Below the pieces are notes generated by a model. That model did no database searches and had not been told where the DNA came from. It saw only the letters and a program-made list of their open reading frames with translations. Position numbers and translations under genes: made by a program. This document shows, one piece after another, positions 34,201 to 40,530 of a stretch of DNA of 64,000 bases (position 1 is its first letter; each line of letters starts with the position of its first letter). This DNA comes from Deltaproteobacteria bacterium (lineage in GTDB: Bacteria; Myxococcota; Kuafuiibacteriia; Kuafuiibacteriales; Kuafuiibacteriaceae), in the NCBI GenBank assembly GCA_016703535.1, contig JADJBV010000001.1, forward strand, positions 4,206,001-4,270,000, written 5' to 3'.

Positions 34201-36703
34201 ACTCTTGGTTGAGGCTCAGCGCCGTCTTGTAGTCTTCGATGGCGCTTTCGAGGGGCCCCGATTGGCCGATCGGCACGTCCAAAGCGCCGCCGACCATCAC
34301 CCGCAAGGTGTCGACCAACGTCCTGCCGATCTGGGCGAAGATCCCGGGCTCCTCCAGCTCGGCCATCTCCCTCATCCAACCCCGGGTGATGTACGCGTAG
34401 GTGAATTGAGGGTTGAGGCGGATCGACTCTTCGATCTCCTCGAGGGCCCGATCGTAGTCCGGCGGATCGGCGTAAGAGAGGGCCAGGCCATAAGCGTAGC
34501 GGGCGATCGGCGTGGCCGGCTGGGCCTCGGCTCGGTTCGCCGCCTCTTCGACGGCCTCCTCCAGGTGACCGGTTTCGGCCGAGATCGCCAGGTAACGACG
34601 ATGGGCTCGGGCCTGGGTCAGGTCGTTGTCGATCACGCTGCGATAGGCGAGCCGCGCCGCCTCTCGGTCGCCCTTTTGCTCCAGGGCCTCGGCTTGCAGC
34701 AGGTTCAAGCGGGTCAAGGCTTGCCGGCTCTGGGCCGCGTAACCCGGCAGATCGCCGAAGCGGGCGCGGACCTTACTCCAGGCCTGGATCGCGCGATCGT
34801 AGGCACCTTGAGCCTCTTCGACCTCGGCCAAGGCGAGCAGGTTGCGGGCCATGACGTAGCGATCTTCGGTCTCCTCCCGCAGGATCTCTTCCAGCTCGAG
34901 GGCCGTGTCGCCGTACGCCTTGTGTTCGCGCAATACCTGGGCCAAACGCGCCCGGGCTTCGGTGCGGACCGGAGATTTTCCGTAACGCGGGATCAACCGG
35001 CGCAAGACGTCGACCTCGGCCCGCCAACCTTCACCCTTGGCCAGGTCGAGGAGGTGGGCGCTCACCAAACGCCGAGCCGCCTCCCGCACGACCTCCCGCT
35101 CCTCGGGGAAGCTGCGAATGACCTGGGCGTAGGCCTCACCCAAGGCGTCGGGATCGTGGGCGATGCCCAACAACTCGATCCGTCGCACCGAAGCCCGGGC
35201 CGCGGTGTCGGTTTGGGAGGGGTGGCCGCTGACCAAGGCCTCCAAGGCCACGATCGCCCCGGGCCGATCACCGCCCAAGTAGATCAGCTCCGCCAGCTCC
35301 AGCTCGATCCGGGCCACCACCGCCGCCCGCTCCAGGTGCCTTGCCTTGAGCGCCGAACCGGCCTGCCGCGAAGACTCGAGCACCCGCCGTCGGGCCTCGG
35401 GGGTAGTCGCTTGAGTATATCGCTCCTCCCGTTCCAAGGAGAGGAGTTCGGCCTCGGCCAGGCCCACCAGGACGCTGCGATCTTCGGTCGGCGGGGCCTC
35501 GACCACCTGCCGATAAGCCCGGGCCGCCAGCTCGGGGCGGCCTTGCGACTGAAAGATCCGGCCGGTCTGGAGTTGAGCTTCGGCCTCGACCCGAGAGCCT
35601 GGGATGGCCCGGGCCGCCGCTTTGCGGAGCGCAAACACCTTGGTGCGTGGGTCATCCAGGGTCCGCACCAGCTCGAAGTAGTCGGCAGGCGCCGGGTACT
35701 CGGGGAAGAGGCCGGTGATCGGCAGTCGGACCACGTCTTGTTGCCGGGTGCCTTGGGTGAAGTAGAGGTGGCCGGCGGCGGCGCTGGGGAAAAGTTCGTC
35801 GTCGGCCCCGTGGGTCAGGGGTTCGGGGCGAAGCGGCTCATTGGGGCCCGAAAACCAGCGGTCCAAATCCAGGGGCACCCGCCAGAGGCTGGCTTGATCG
35901 TTGGCGTCCAGGAGCCCGTCTTGGTTGTCGTCGTCGGCGAAGCGGACGAAGGCCAAGGTCCGAGCATCCAAAAAACGTGAAAAGCCCTCCGGCACCTCCC
36001 CCTTCGACAAGGCCCGGGTCGCTGAGTCGCTCAGGCGTTGGGCGACCAAGTGGGGGTGGACAAAAGATCCCGAAGCCGGCGCGGTGTAGATCAGATATCG
36101 GCCGTCGCTGCTGATCGCGGGATCGAAGCCAGGGGTCTTGGAGACGGGCTGAGCCGCCCGGTCTTCGAGGCGCAAGGACCAGATCTGTTCGGCGCCGATC
36201 CCGAAGGCCGCGGTGTAGTAGAGCGTGTTGCCGTCGGGGGCAAAAACCGGCTGCCGCTCCAGGGCCCGGTCATCGGTCAGCGGCTCGGGATCGGTCTCGG
36301 CGCCCAGGCCCGAGCTCAGGTACAGGTCACCTTTGGCGTCCCGACGCCTGGACACGAAGACCAGCCGCTGACCGTCGGGGCTGAGGGCCGGATCGAAGTC
36401 GTCGGCGGGGTTGAGGGTGATCGGGAAGTTGGAGTTGCGGCCGTAGTCCCGAACCCAGACGTCGAGGTTGCCGTTTTGTTGGCTGACGTAGACCACATAA
36501 CGCCCGTCGGCGGTGGCGCTGCCGGTCAGGTCATCGTCGGGAGAAAAGGCGACCGGCTCGGTCGGGGCCAGGCCGTCTTTGGGCGCTTGGATCGGCGCTT
36601 CGGCCCGGAAGGGGACCTCCCCACAACCGGCGGTGAGTCCGACGAGCAGGGCCAAGATCTGCCCCGCACCGCGTTGCCACCGTAAAACAGGAGGAGCGGA
36701 CAT
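28214..36703 (-). CDS. Giant lipoprotein: beta-propeller, TPR array, CHAT protease
   Basis: A 2829-residue protein. Signal peptide with lipobox LTAGC (Cys27), so it should be outside the cytoplasm. Residues about 45-330 are PD40/TolB-like propeller repeats (VAFSPDDDLTGSATADGRYV, ALSPDGQRLVFVSRR, PVFAPDGNTLYY). About 350-1490 and 1830-2480 are TPR/helical repeats. The C-terminal domain (about 2490-2829) is a CHAT caspase-like peptidase with VLHFAGHSF (H2692) and VVLSACSS (C2739) and GAHRVLGTTVHVHD. About 1490-1815 looks like another CHAT domain without the His/Cys pair. TPR-CHAT proteins are proteases in bacterial defence and cell-death systems, but they are normally cytoplasmic. It is the last large gene of a run of exported-protein genes. 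Confidence 0.88.
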   Translation of the reverse strand: MSAPPVLRWQRGAGQILALLVGLTAGCGEVPFRAEAPIQAPKDGLAPTEPVAFSPDDDLTGSATADGRYVVYVSQQNGNLDVWVRDYGRNSNFPITLNPADDFDPALSPDGQRLVFVSRRRDAKGDLYLSSGLGAETDPEPLTDDRALERQPVFAPDGNTLYYTAAFGIGAEQIWSLRLEDRAAQPVSKTPGFDPAISSDGRYLIYTAPASGSFVHPHLVAQRLSDSATRALSKGEVPEGFSRFLDARTLAFVRFADDDNQDGLLDANDQASLWRVPLDLDRWFSGPNEPLRPEPLTHGADDELFPSAAAGHLYFTQGTRQQDVVRLPITGLFPEYPAPADYFELVRTLDDPRTKVFALRKAAARAIPGSRVEAEAQLQTGRIFQSQGRPELAARAYRQVVEAPPTEDRSVLVGLAEAELLSLEREERYTQATTPEARRRVLESSRQAGSALKARHLERAAVVARIELELAELIYLGGDRPGAIVALEALVSGHPSQTDTAARASVRRIELLGIAHDPDALGEAYAQVIRSFPEEREVVREAARRLVSAHLLDLAKGEGWRAEVDVLRRLIPRYGKSPVRTEARARLAQVLREHKAYGDTALELEEILREETEDRYVMARNLLALAEVEEAQGAYDRAIQAWSKVRARFGDLPGYAAQSRQALTRLNLLQAEALEQKGDREAARLAYRSVIDNDLTQARAHRRYLAISAETGHLEEAVEEAANRAEAQPATPIARYAYGLALSYADPPDYDRALEEIEESIRLNPQFTYAYITRGWMREMAELEEPGIFAQIGRTLVDTLRVMVGGALDVPIGQSGPLESAIEDYKTALSLNQESVSPETESEILLDLGNAQYRLAEQTKDASNMRGAFERYLEALQLGTPFESPVAELVFWERFGRAAIWLEDYAIATMATRRAIELATEAKVPSRLAQLYGNLALAYGQAGEEAYAQGALEHFQEELKRRELEEKLVVSLRDLAFSQLAKAPMNPEELTEALSKLQASRESLSKIEETDRGELPTAWRSLGNDATRAQYGFSKAAELDLNLALAESAHQLLGERGRVEQLRVEREVLTSELLADPEESLCLFFGFALCVVKVEPLVLGQLRERLGLLTARARAAHERGDWSGAQVALQNADEELETWIADERLPKDGLALALDRGRLLALWAELALQAPPNAGANLNELSRRLDQALAGIGATTQTATTAGPPADADLAELSALTSSTAVEALKARALSLPRLPKLRLEVRRVQARLLHVKGLVALAKPDRGSSGQELREMLLGLDSQIEVLMAARREFELAALHAATAGPGLGARGLALSLAQIAEIDRRLGRPDLGVRSAALALAKETGDLPLYERLWLLAGQARDPAQRSGAQERLHQAYPQHLGASVALVTELAARSASTALGAGDLEGAFKAVDRWLLLAGAQGGRQRWSESTPALPRSGSEVDRLYLEALTQRLRSLDEARHTLDLLDDATAPEDFAGALARAQNARQAVQAWLEKPELSDRAAARHLARSPLDLEGIGYELGPKEGLVVYAPILGELHGLYVDGSTTAEPKVRRFKVPGSAQGVLDDLAALESELVSGLNPSSDRTAALKAKLFGELTDALAGKEVLMVAGALIGGPLPAQVHPQGVAVVHLTAPSLLALLRSGQLVGLSGQVALGPVSEALFEADQRLEADQALSLARSIKAKKLEPGELRDLDQLPLAQKLLDRAKDQILIDAELQLEPGALERSALLVREVVEPTEGQQNSERYAHELALEDLNLPARVYVFGRARGPRRALYGLDLTLLGQGVASTLVYPAQLAPEVVRRIHQRFTETEALKGPALALMAAVAPELANTPMAGLITLLGAPGLDRAGTKLWAESKLPEARTQALNAVNKRQFREAVPRLERWIRLQRLAGKEEQIEIAYGALVGIFRERLEPPQPIRGIEAQQALLEYLESKKKPGRKVIDAQIDLALLYGLAQDYPKGEALFEASLKALEPLDDAEGLARAYFKYGRFKKDAREYEASARLMEQAIQRYSAVGAYERPKVPAKKGDPVYPLEAELALAQVGDTYLNALSDPDRARRAYERAKKWAKTEEDRIATEIDLARVGRRAGDFASAQAHAEGAVSEANKANLKDLLLSAVIEAANVAWYQGNYRQGGVLCQQSLDLADQLIELQKKEAALPAPKPGTPAPKKLNPRVLQNGKIYALSVCGLVAMSQRNFEQAKAHLERAKRIAAKLGGQGEIAASRLTSDREVATQFNNLGRVYLEFGRVEEAIDAFMAAKSIDERLGDRYALAYDLRNLGGAFAFKKDWARAEETLGQGLEFARAVRDTNNELRARFTLAEVAVGSGNRAVARQRYRDALPLAERLGVQELAWQIHRGLGLLARAEGQDQEAEAELRHAIRIARSITGRSAPSEFGPGRYAAFDDLLVLLAQAGRIEEAFEVANDARALEQVELLEDDRIVWSNPGTLEVLERVRRAATSSAAASERERLAAIEPRLGALLAPAQVSALSQGLPADAGMIVYRTLPDRILAFALDARGIQLFEAPVDSAELRALLAEYGRRMSLRSEPTAVHQRLAELLVKPVAGWLEGKQRLAIVAHQGLRYVAFGALPMGGEGGEALLDRLVLIQAIHPTAARNALLDRQPLSLAEIVALGGVVAPVGSSDPPLPFSEREVRTIAEEHPQAQVSIGAAVTRQALLTALGEVQGVLHFAGHSFLTGPDPRGRFVDPLGGQLRTSDGPITMLEVLGTRTQAELVVLSACSSAIWPRRSSGSSGADELLSMAQTFQLSGAHRVLGTTVHVHDLAASLVMKHFYRAARQKDVASALREAQLKVRKSYPHPSWWASFVLYGG
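28642..28655 (+). repeat. Polar palindrome copy 3
   Basis: GCAAGACACCTTGC, inside the CHAT domain coding region just at the catalytic VLHFAGH motif (opposite strand). Confidence 0.85.
33316..33329 (+). repeat. Polar palindrome copy 4
   Basis: GCAAGGCAACTTGC, inside the TPR region of the giant CHAT gene (opposite strand; encodes VALQN). Confidence 0.85.
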
Positions 36704-36729
36704 GGCGCAGCTTCCCGGGCCCGGCCGCC

Positions 36730-37290
36730 TCAGGGGCCCGCCGGCGCAAACTGCCCCGGCTCCCGCTCCACCAGCTCACCCTCTTTGGCGGTCTCGAAGA
36801 GCAGGCGTTGGTAGGCCTGACGGATCTCGGTCAGCTCGGCCTGGTTGGGCTGACGGCGGCCGGCCTTGCGCGCCAGGTTGTGGGCGGCCCAGGTCAAGAT
36901 CACGCCGCGGGCTCGGTTCTCTTCTTCGACGATCCGTTGTTGGCGGCGACCCATGGCCTCGTCTTCGACCTGACACGGCCGGGCCACCAACTTGGCGCCC
37001 TGCCCTTCGGCCAAACAACCCCGGGCCTTGAGCTCCAACAGATCGTCTTCGTTGAAGCGTTGAGTGGCGCGGGACTCGACCGCCAAGGCGACCAGCTGCT
37101 CGTAGCCGACCTCGACCTGCGGGCCGCCAGCCCGGACCGAACCGGCGTGGATCAACTCCTTGTCGAGTTCGTCGTAAGCGCCGAGCAGCTGCAGCTCCAA
37201 GGCGGTCGGCTTGGCGACGGTCAAGGAGCCGCGGATGCAGCCAGTCCCCAGCAGCAACACCAGGGCAACACTCCTTGGCCAAGACGCCAT
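36730..37290 (-). CDS. Lipoprotein of unknown function
   Basis: A 186-residue lipoprotein. ATG at 37290 gives the signal peptide MASWPRSVALVLLLGTGC (Cys18). The mature part is helical and charged: LTVAKPTALELQLLGAYDEL, then AMGRRQQRIVEEENRARGVI and RQPNQAELTEIRQAYQRLLF. It is weakly reminiscent of periplasmic DUF1318/YdbL-like proteins (short exported, helical, with an RxxR-V/L-E-EN stretch), but I cannot assign it. It lies 26 bases upstream of the giant CHAT lipoprotein and 10 bases after the metallophosphatase gene, clearly in their operon. Confidence 0.8.
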   Translation of the reverse strand: MASWPRSVALVLLLGTGCIRGSLTVAKPTALELQLLGAYDELDKELIHAGSVRAGGPQVEVGYEQLVALAVESRATQRFNEDDLLELKARGCLAEGQGAKLVARPCQVEDEAMGRRQQRIVEEENRARGVILTWAAHNLARKAGRRQPNQAELTEIRQAYQRLLFETAKEGELVEREPGQFAPAGP

Positions 37291-37300
37291 ACCGTTATCG

Positions 37301-38476
37301 CTAGCCAGATCCCGGGCGGCGAGCAAGCGCCAGGCTGAGGAGAGCGCCCATCAACACCAAGGCCAAGACCCCCGCCCCCGCGCCCAACCAGGGCAAGCGT
37401 TCGGCCTGGAGCTTGGTCGCGTCGGTGGGGGCCGGGAGTTGGGCCTGATCGAGGAGGGCCCCTTCCAAGCTGTAGGCCGAGAGCTTCACCTCCGGCCCGG
37501 CCAGCTCGAGGGCCACCCAGTGATATATTGAAGCGAAGGCGACGGACCCCAAGGCGTACCGATCACGAGGGTAAAGGGGGGCCCCACCTCCCCCCGAGAC
37601 CAGGTAACTCACGGCCCCGCGCCCCAGGCGTTCGTAGAGGTGATCGTGCCCGGACAACACGGCGGTGACCCGGCCCTGCTCGGCCACCTGGATCAAGGCC
37701 TCCCCTTGGGGATGACCGCCGTGGGGCCCAGAGGACAGTGGGCCGTGGTGAAGGGCCACAAAACGGGTCTGGGTGTCGGGTTGGGCCAAGGTGGCCTCGA
37801 GGAAGCGGAGCTGGGCCGAGCCCGGGCCGAGATCGTCGTTGGAGTCGAGGGAGACAAAAAGGTGCCCGCCGATCCGCACGTGGAAGACGTGGGGTCCCAG
37901 GCCGAAACTTCGGGCCAAGGGATCGACCGGGGCCGGGATCTGGGCCAAGACCTCGGCGACCGCGTCCCGGCGCTTTTCGGGCGGTAGATCCCAGGGCTGC
38001 CACAACTCGTGGTTGCCGACCGCCAAGATCACCGGGACCCTCGCCGACAACGGCAACGACGCCGCCAGGTGACGGCTCCAGCCGACCTCGTCGCCGGCCT
38101 GATGCACCACGTCGCCGGTGTGGACCACCACCTGAGGGCCCCAAGCGGCCAAGGCCTCCACCAGAACCTGGTGGGGACCCGGTCCATCGCGGCTGTCCCC
38201 GTAGAGGCCAACCTTCAGCGGCGATCCCAGGAGGGGCTCCACCCGCTCGGCCCGTTGTTCGTGACCGGCCCGCAAGCGATACCCGACGGCCTCTTCAGCG
38301 GGGGCCGGCAGCTCGGTGAAGACGTGGCGACGTTCAGCCTGTCCTTTGCCGAGCCGCAAGTTCCCCCAGTCGAGGGCCACCGTCGCCGGTTCGGCCAAGG
38401 TCACCGTCAGCTGCAGCGTTCGACCGTCGGCGTGCCCGAAGGTCAAGACCAGGCCCAAGATCAGCGGTGCGCTCAT
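37301..38476 (-). CDS. Exported metallophosphatase (calcineurin-like)
   Basis: A 391-residue calcineurin-like phosphoesterase with all metal motifs: VGLYGDSRDG (D94), VVVHTGDVVHQ (D122), LAVGNHELW (N155/H156), FVALHHGPLSSG and LSGHDHLYER. It starts with a short signal peptide (MSAPLILGLVLTFGHA), has a strand-rich Ig-like N-terminal part as in purple-acid-phosphatase relatives, and ends in a membrane segment (LGAGAGVLALVLMGALLSLA) with a basic tail, so the domain should face outward. The ATG overlaps the stop of the Cys-rich lipoprotein gene (ATGA). Substrate unknown. Confidence 0.9.
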   Translation of the reverse strand: MSAPLILGLVLTFGHADGRTLQLTVTLAEPATVALDWGNLRLGKGQAERRHVFTELPAPAEEAVGYRLRAGHEQRAERVEPLLGSPLKVGLYGDSRDGPGPHQVLVEALAAWGPQVVVHTGDVVHQAGDEVGWSRHLAASLPLSARVPVILAVGNHELWQPWDLPPEKRRDAVAEVLAQIPAPVDPLARSFGLGPHVFHVRIGGHLFVSLDSNDDLGPGSAQLRFLEATLAQPDTQTRFVALHHGPLSSGPHGGHPQGEALIQVAEQGRVTAVLSGHDHLYERLGRGAVSYLVSGGGGAPLYPRDRYALGSVAFASIYHWVALELAGPEVKLSAYSLEGALLDQAQLPAPTDATKLQAERLPWLGAGAGVLALVLMGALLSLALARRPGSG

Positions 38477-38841
38477 GGGCCGCCGTCGACGGGCGGAGAA
38501 AACACGTCGCCTGGGAGCTTGCAGACCAAGGGGCGGATGGTGACGTCGACCCGCAGGCGATCCGGGCGACACTCGACACCGGGCGGACACAGGTAGACGT
38601 CGTCGCAGTAGGCCAAGGGCGGCTCGTCGCCGGCGATCGGCTCGAAGCTGGCCTTGTCCCGGCAACGGAAGTTATCCAGGCCTCGATCACTTTGCCGGTG
38701 CGGCAAACAGGCCTGGAGCGGATCACAACTCTGCTCGGGATCGTCGGGTCGGCACTGGCGCCCGATCAAGTAGTCGGAGCGTTCGTCCAAGGCGCAGGCG
38801 CCCCAAACCCCGACCACAATCAAGATCCAAAAGTGCCTCAC
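38473..38841 (-). CDS. Cys-rich lipoprotein
   Basis: A 122-residue lipoprotein; the signal peptide MRHFWILIVVGVWGAC ends in a lipobox (Cys16). Eight more cysteines (GRQC, EQSC, QAC, FRC, AYC, YLC, VEC, LVC) could make four disulfides, in a pattern like the Cys-rich domains of other Myxococcota lipoproteins. Function unknown. It overlaps both neighbours by 4 bases (ATGA at each end), so it is tightly coupled to the PEGA-like protein upstream and the metallophosphatase downstream. Confidence 0.82.
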   Translation of the reverse strand: MRHFWILIVVGVWGACALDERSDYLIGRQCRPDDPEQSCDPLQACLPHRQSDRGLDNFRCRDKASFEPIAGDEPPLAYCDDVYLCPPGVECRPDRLRVDVTIRPLVCKLPGDVFSPPVDGGP

Positions 38842-40067
38842 CGGCCCCTCCGGAAGGCGGCGTCGACCAGCTCGTGGGCCGCCCCCTGGATCGCGGGCTC
38901 CAGCGCCTTGGGAGGGGTGTTGGTCTTGAGGGTGGTCGCCGCGGGCGGGTCGTCACTCAAGGTCGCCGCCAACACCATCCAGGTGCCGGCGCCCACCACC
39001 GCGGCCGCGCCGGCGAAGGCCAAGACCGAACCCAAAGTGTAGCTGCCCCGAGAGTCGTCTCGGGCCTGGATCGCCACGTCGACGGTGGCGGTCATGCCCG
39101 GTGCGTATCGGGCCTGACCGGAGAGTTCGTTGTAGTTGGCTTGGGCGCCGGACATCACCACGCTGCCCAAGACGATCAACCCAGCCCCACCACCGGCGAC
39201 CACCCAGGGGATGGGGTTGGTCAACGCGGCGGTGAGCGGGTCTTCGGCCTCGGGAGCCTTGACCGCGACGTCTTGGGCCGACACGCCGCTGCCCTCTCGG
39301 CGAGAGGTGCGATCGAAGGGTTGGGTGGACTTGTCTTTGGGCCGACGATCGGGGGGCACGTAGAGCGGATCCGGCTCGAGGCTGAGCGGCACCCGGGTCC
39401 GAGTGTTGGTCGGGATCACGACCTTCACCTCCAGGGCGTGATAACCGGGGGACTCGACCCGGGCGTAGTAGGTGCCGGACCAAAAACGCAGCGGTTGGCC
39501 GGGGGCCGGCGGCTGGACCGGTTCGCCGTAGAAGCTGAGGCGCGCGTTCCCGGGGTCGAGGGCCAGGTCCACCAGCGCGTCGGGGGGTGAAAAGAGGCGT
39601 CGCGAGGCGGCCTCGACCGCGTCTTGCCAACCCGCCACCGCGTTGTCCGGAATCCGCCAGATCAAGACCTCGGCGATCACCGCCTTGGCGACGTCGAGCA
39701 CGATCAACTTCAGCTCCAGGCCGCCGGCGTCTTTGCCTTCGGGCCGGCGGACGTGGCCGATCAACATCCGCTCCACCTGGAGGATCTCGCCGACCTCCAC
39801 CAAACAGAAGACGTCGTAGTCGCAGGCCTGGGCTTGATCAGTTAGGTCAACGCCTAACTTTTGTTCGACGCTTTTGGGCTCGATGACCTTGAGCTCGGGG
39901 ATGCCCCGGAGGGTGGCGACGACCCGTTCGGTGGCGGCCTTGGCGCTGGCTTCGGAGACCGCCCGGGCGTCGAGGGGAAAAACGACGACCCGCCCCGCCC
40001 AAGCAGGGGCGGCCAAGGAAAAGACCAGCAGGCCGAGGGCCCAGGGCACGAGTACACGGCCACGCAT
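38838..40067 (-). CDS. Exported protein with PEGA-like domain and membrane segments
   Basis: A 409-residue protein with signal peptide MRGRVLVPWALGLLVFSLAA (cleavage near AWAG). Residues about 25-170 look like the TolB-N/FlgO-type module found in Myxococcota (VVVFPLDARAVSEASAKAAT, LRGIPELKVIEPKSVEQKLG), then a PEGA-like beta-sandwich (about 180-255, ending LEVKVVIPTNTRTRVPLSLE), a charged linker, and two membrane helices (PWVVAGGGAGLIVLGSVVMS; LAFAGAAAVVGAGTWMVLAA). This architecture is common in Myxococcota, function unknown. It is the first of five adjacent exported-protein genes and overlaps the next by 4 bases. Confidence 0.75.
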   Translation of the reverse strand: MRGRVLVPWALGLLVFSLAAPAWAGRVVVFPLDARAVSEASAKAATERVVATLRGIPELKVIEPKSVEQKLGVDLTDQAQACDYDVFCLVEVGEILQVERMLIGHVRRPEGKDAGGLELKLIVLDVAKAVIAEVLIWRIPDNAVAGWQDAVEAASRRLFSPPDALVDLALDPGNARLSFYGEPVQPPAPGQPLRFWSGTYYARVESPGYHALEVKVVIPTNTRTRVPLSLEPDPLYVPPDRRPKDKSTQPFDRTSRREGSGVSAQDVAVKAPEAEDPLTAALTNPIPWVVAGGGAGLIVLGSVVMSGAQANYNELSGQARYAPGMTATVDVAIQARDDSRGSYTLGSVLAFAGAAAVVGAGTWMVLAATLSDDPPAATTLKTNTPPKALEPAIQGAAHELVDAAFRRGR

Positions 40068-40078
40068 GCCGACCTGGA

Positions 40079-40528
40079 TCAGTTAGCCTTTTGCGAGGTC
40101 TGCGGCAACGCCTGCACCCCGACCCCGTGGCGATAGACCAACTCGCCGCCGCTTTTCCCCACTTGGTAGACGAAGAGGAGCGCGAGGACGCCCAGCCCGA
40201 TGGCGGCGCCGTGACCCACCCGCCCCAGGCGTTGGGCCAAGAGGAAACGGGCCACCAGCAGCAGCAGCCACAACCATGGCAGCAGGTTGGCGTCGTCGGC
40301 GTGGGTGTTGAGCAACTCCGGCGCGACCTTCGCCGCCAGGGCCTGATCGAAGGCCGCTTGGCCGGTGGCGGTGGCGACCAAACTGGACAACAGGGCGAAG
40401 CCGAGGAGCCCCAGGCCAAGGCGCGAGAGATCGGGCTTCTTCAGGAGGAGGCCGAGCAGATCGATCACCGGCCACAACAGCGCCAGGGCGATCGGGAAGT
40501 GGATCGCGATCGGGTGGAGCTCGGCCAC
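40079..40528 (-). CDS. DUF2231-like membrane protein
   Basis: A 149-residue membrane protein with four hydrophobic segments; the start ELHPIAIHFPIALALLWPVI carries the H-x-x-x-x-H-F-P-I-A motif typical of DUF2231. Later helices: LGLGLLGFALLSSLVATATG, WLWLLLLVARFLLAQ and AIGLGVLALLFVYQVG. DUF2231 proteins are predicted integral-membrane proteins, often next to cytochromes or redox genes; function is not known. GTG at 40528 begins two bases after the glpD stop, and the PEGA-like gene starts 11 bases downstream of its stop. Confidence 0.85.
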   Translation of the reverse strand: MAELHPIAIHFPIALALLWPVIDLLGLLLKKPDLSRLGLGLLGFALLSSLVATATGQAAFDQALAAKVAPELLNTHADDANLLPWLWLLLLVARFLLAQRLGRVGHGAAIGLGVLALLFVYQVGKSGGELVYRHGVGVQALPQTSQKAN

Positions 40529-40530
40529 CG

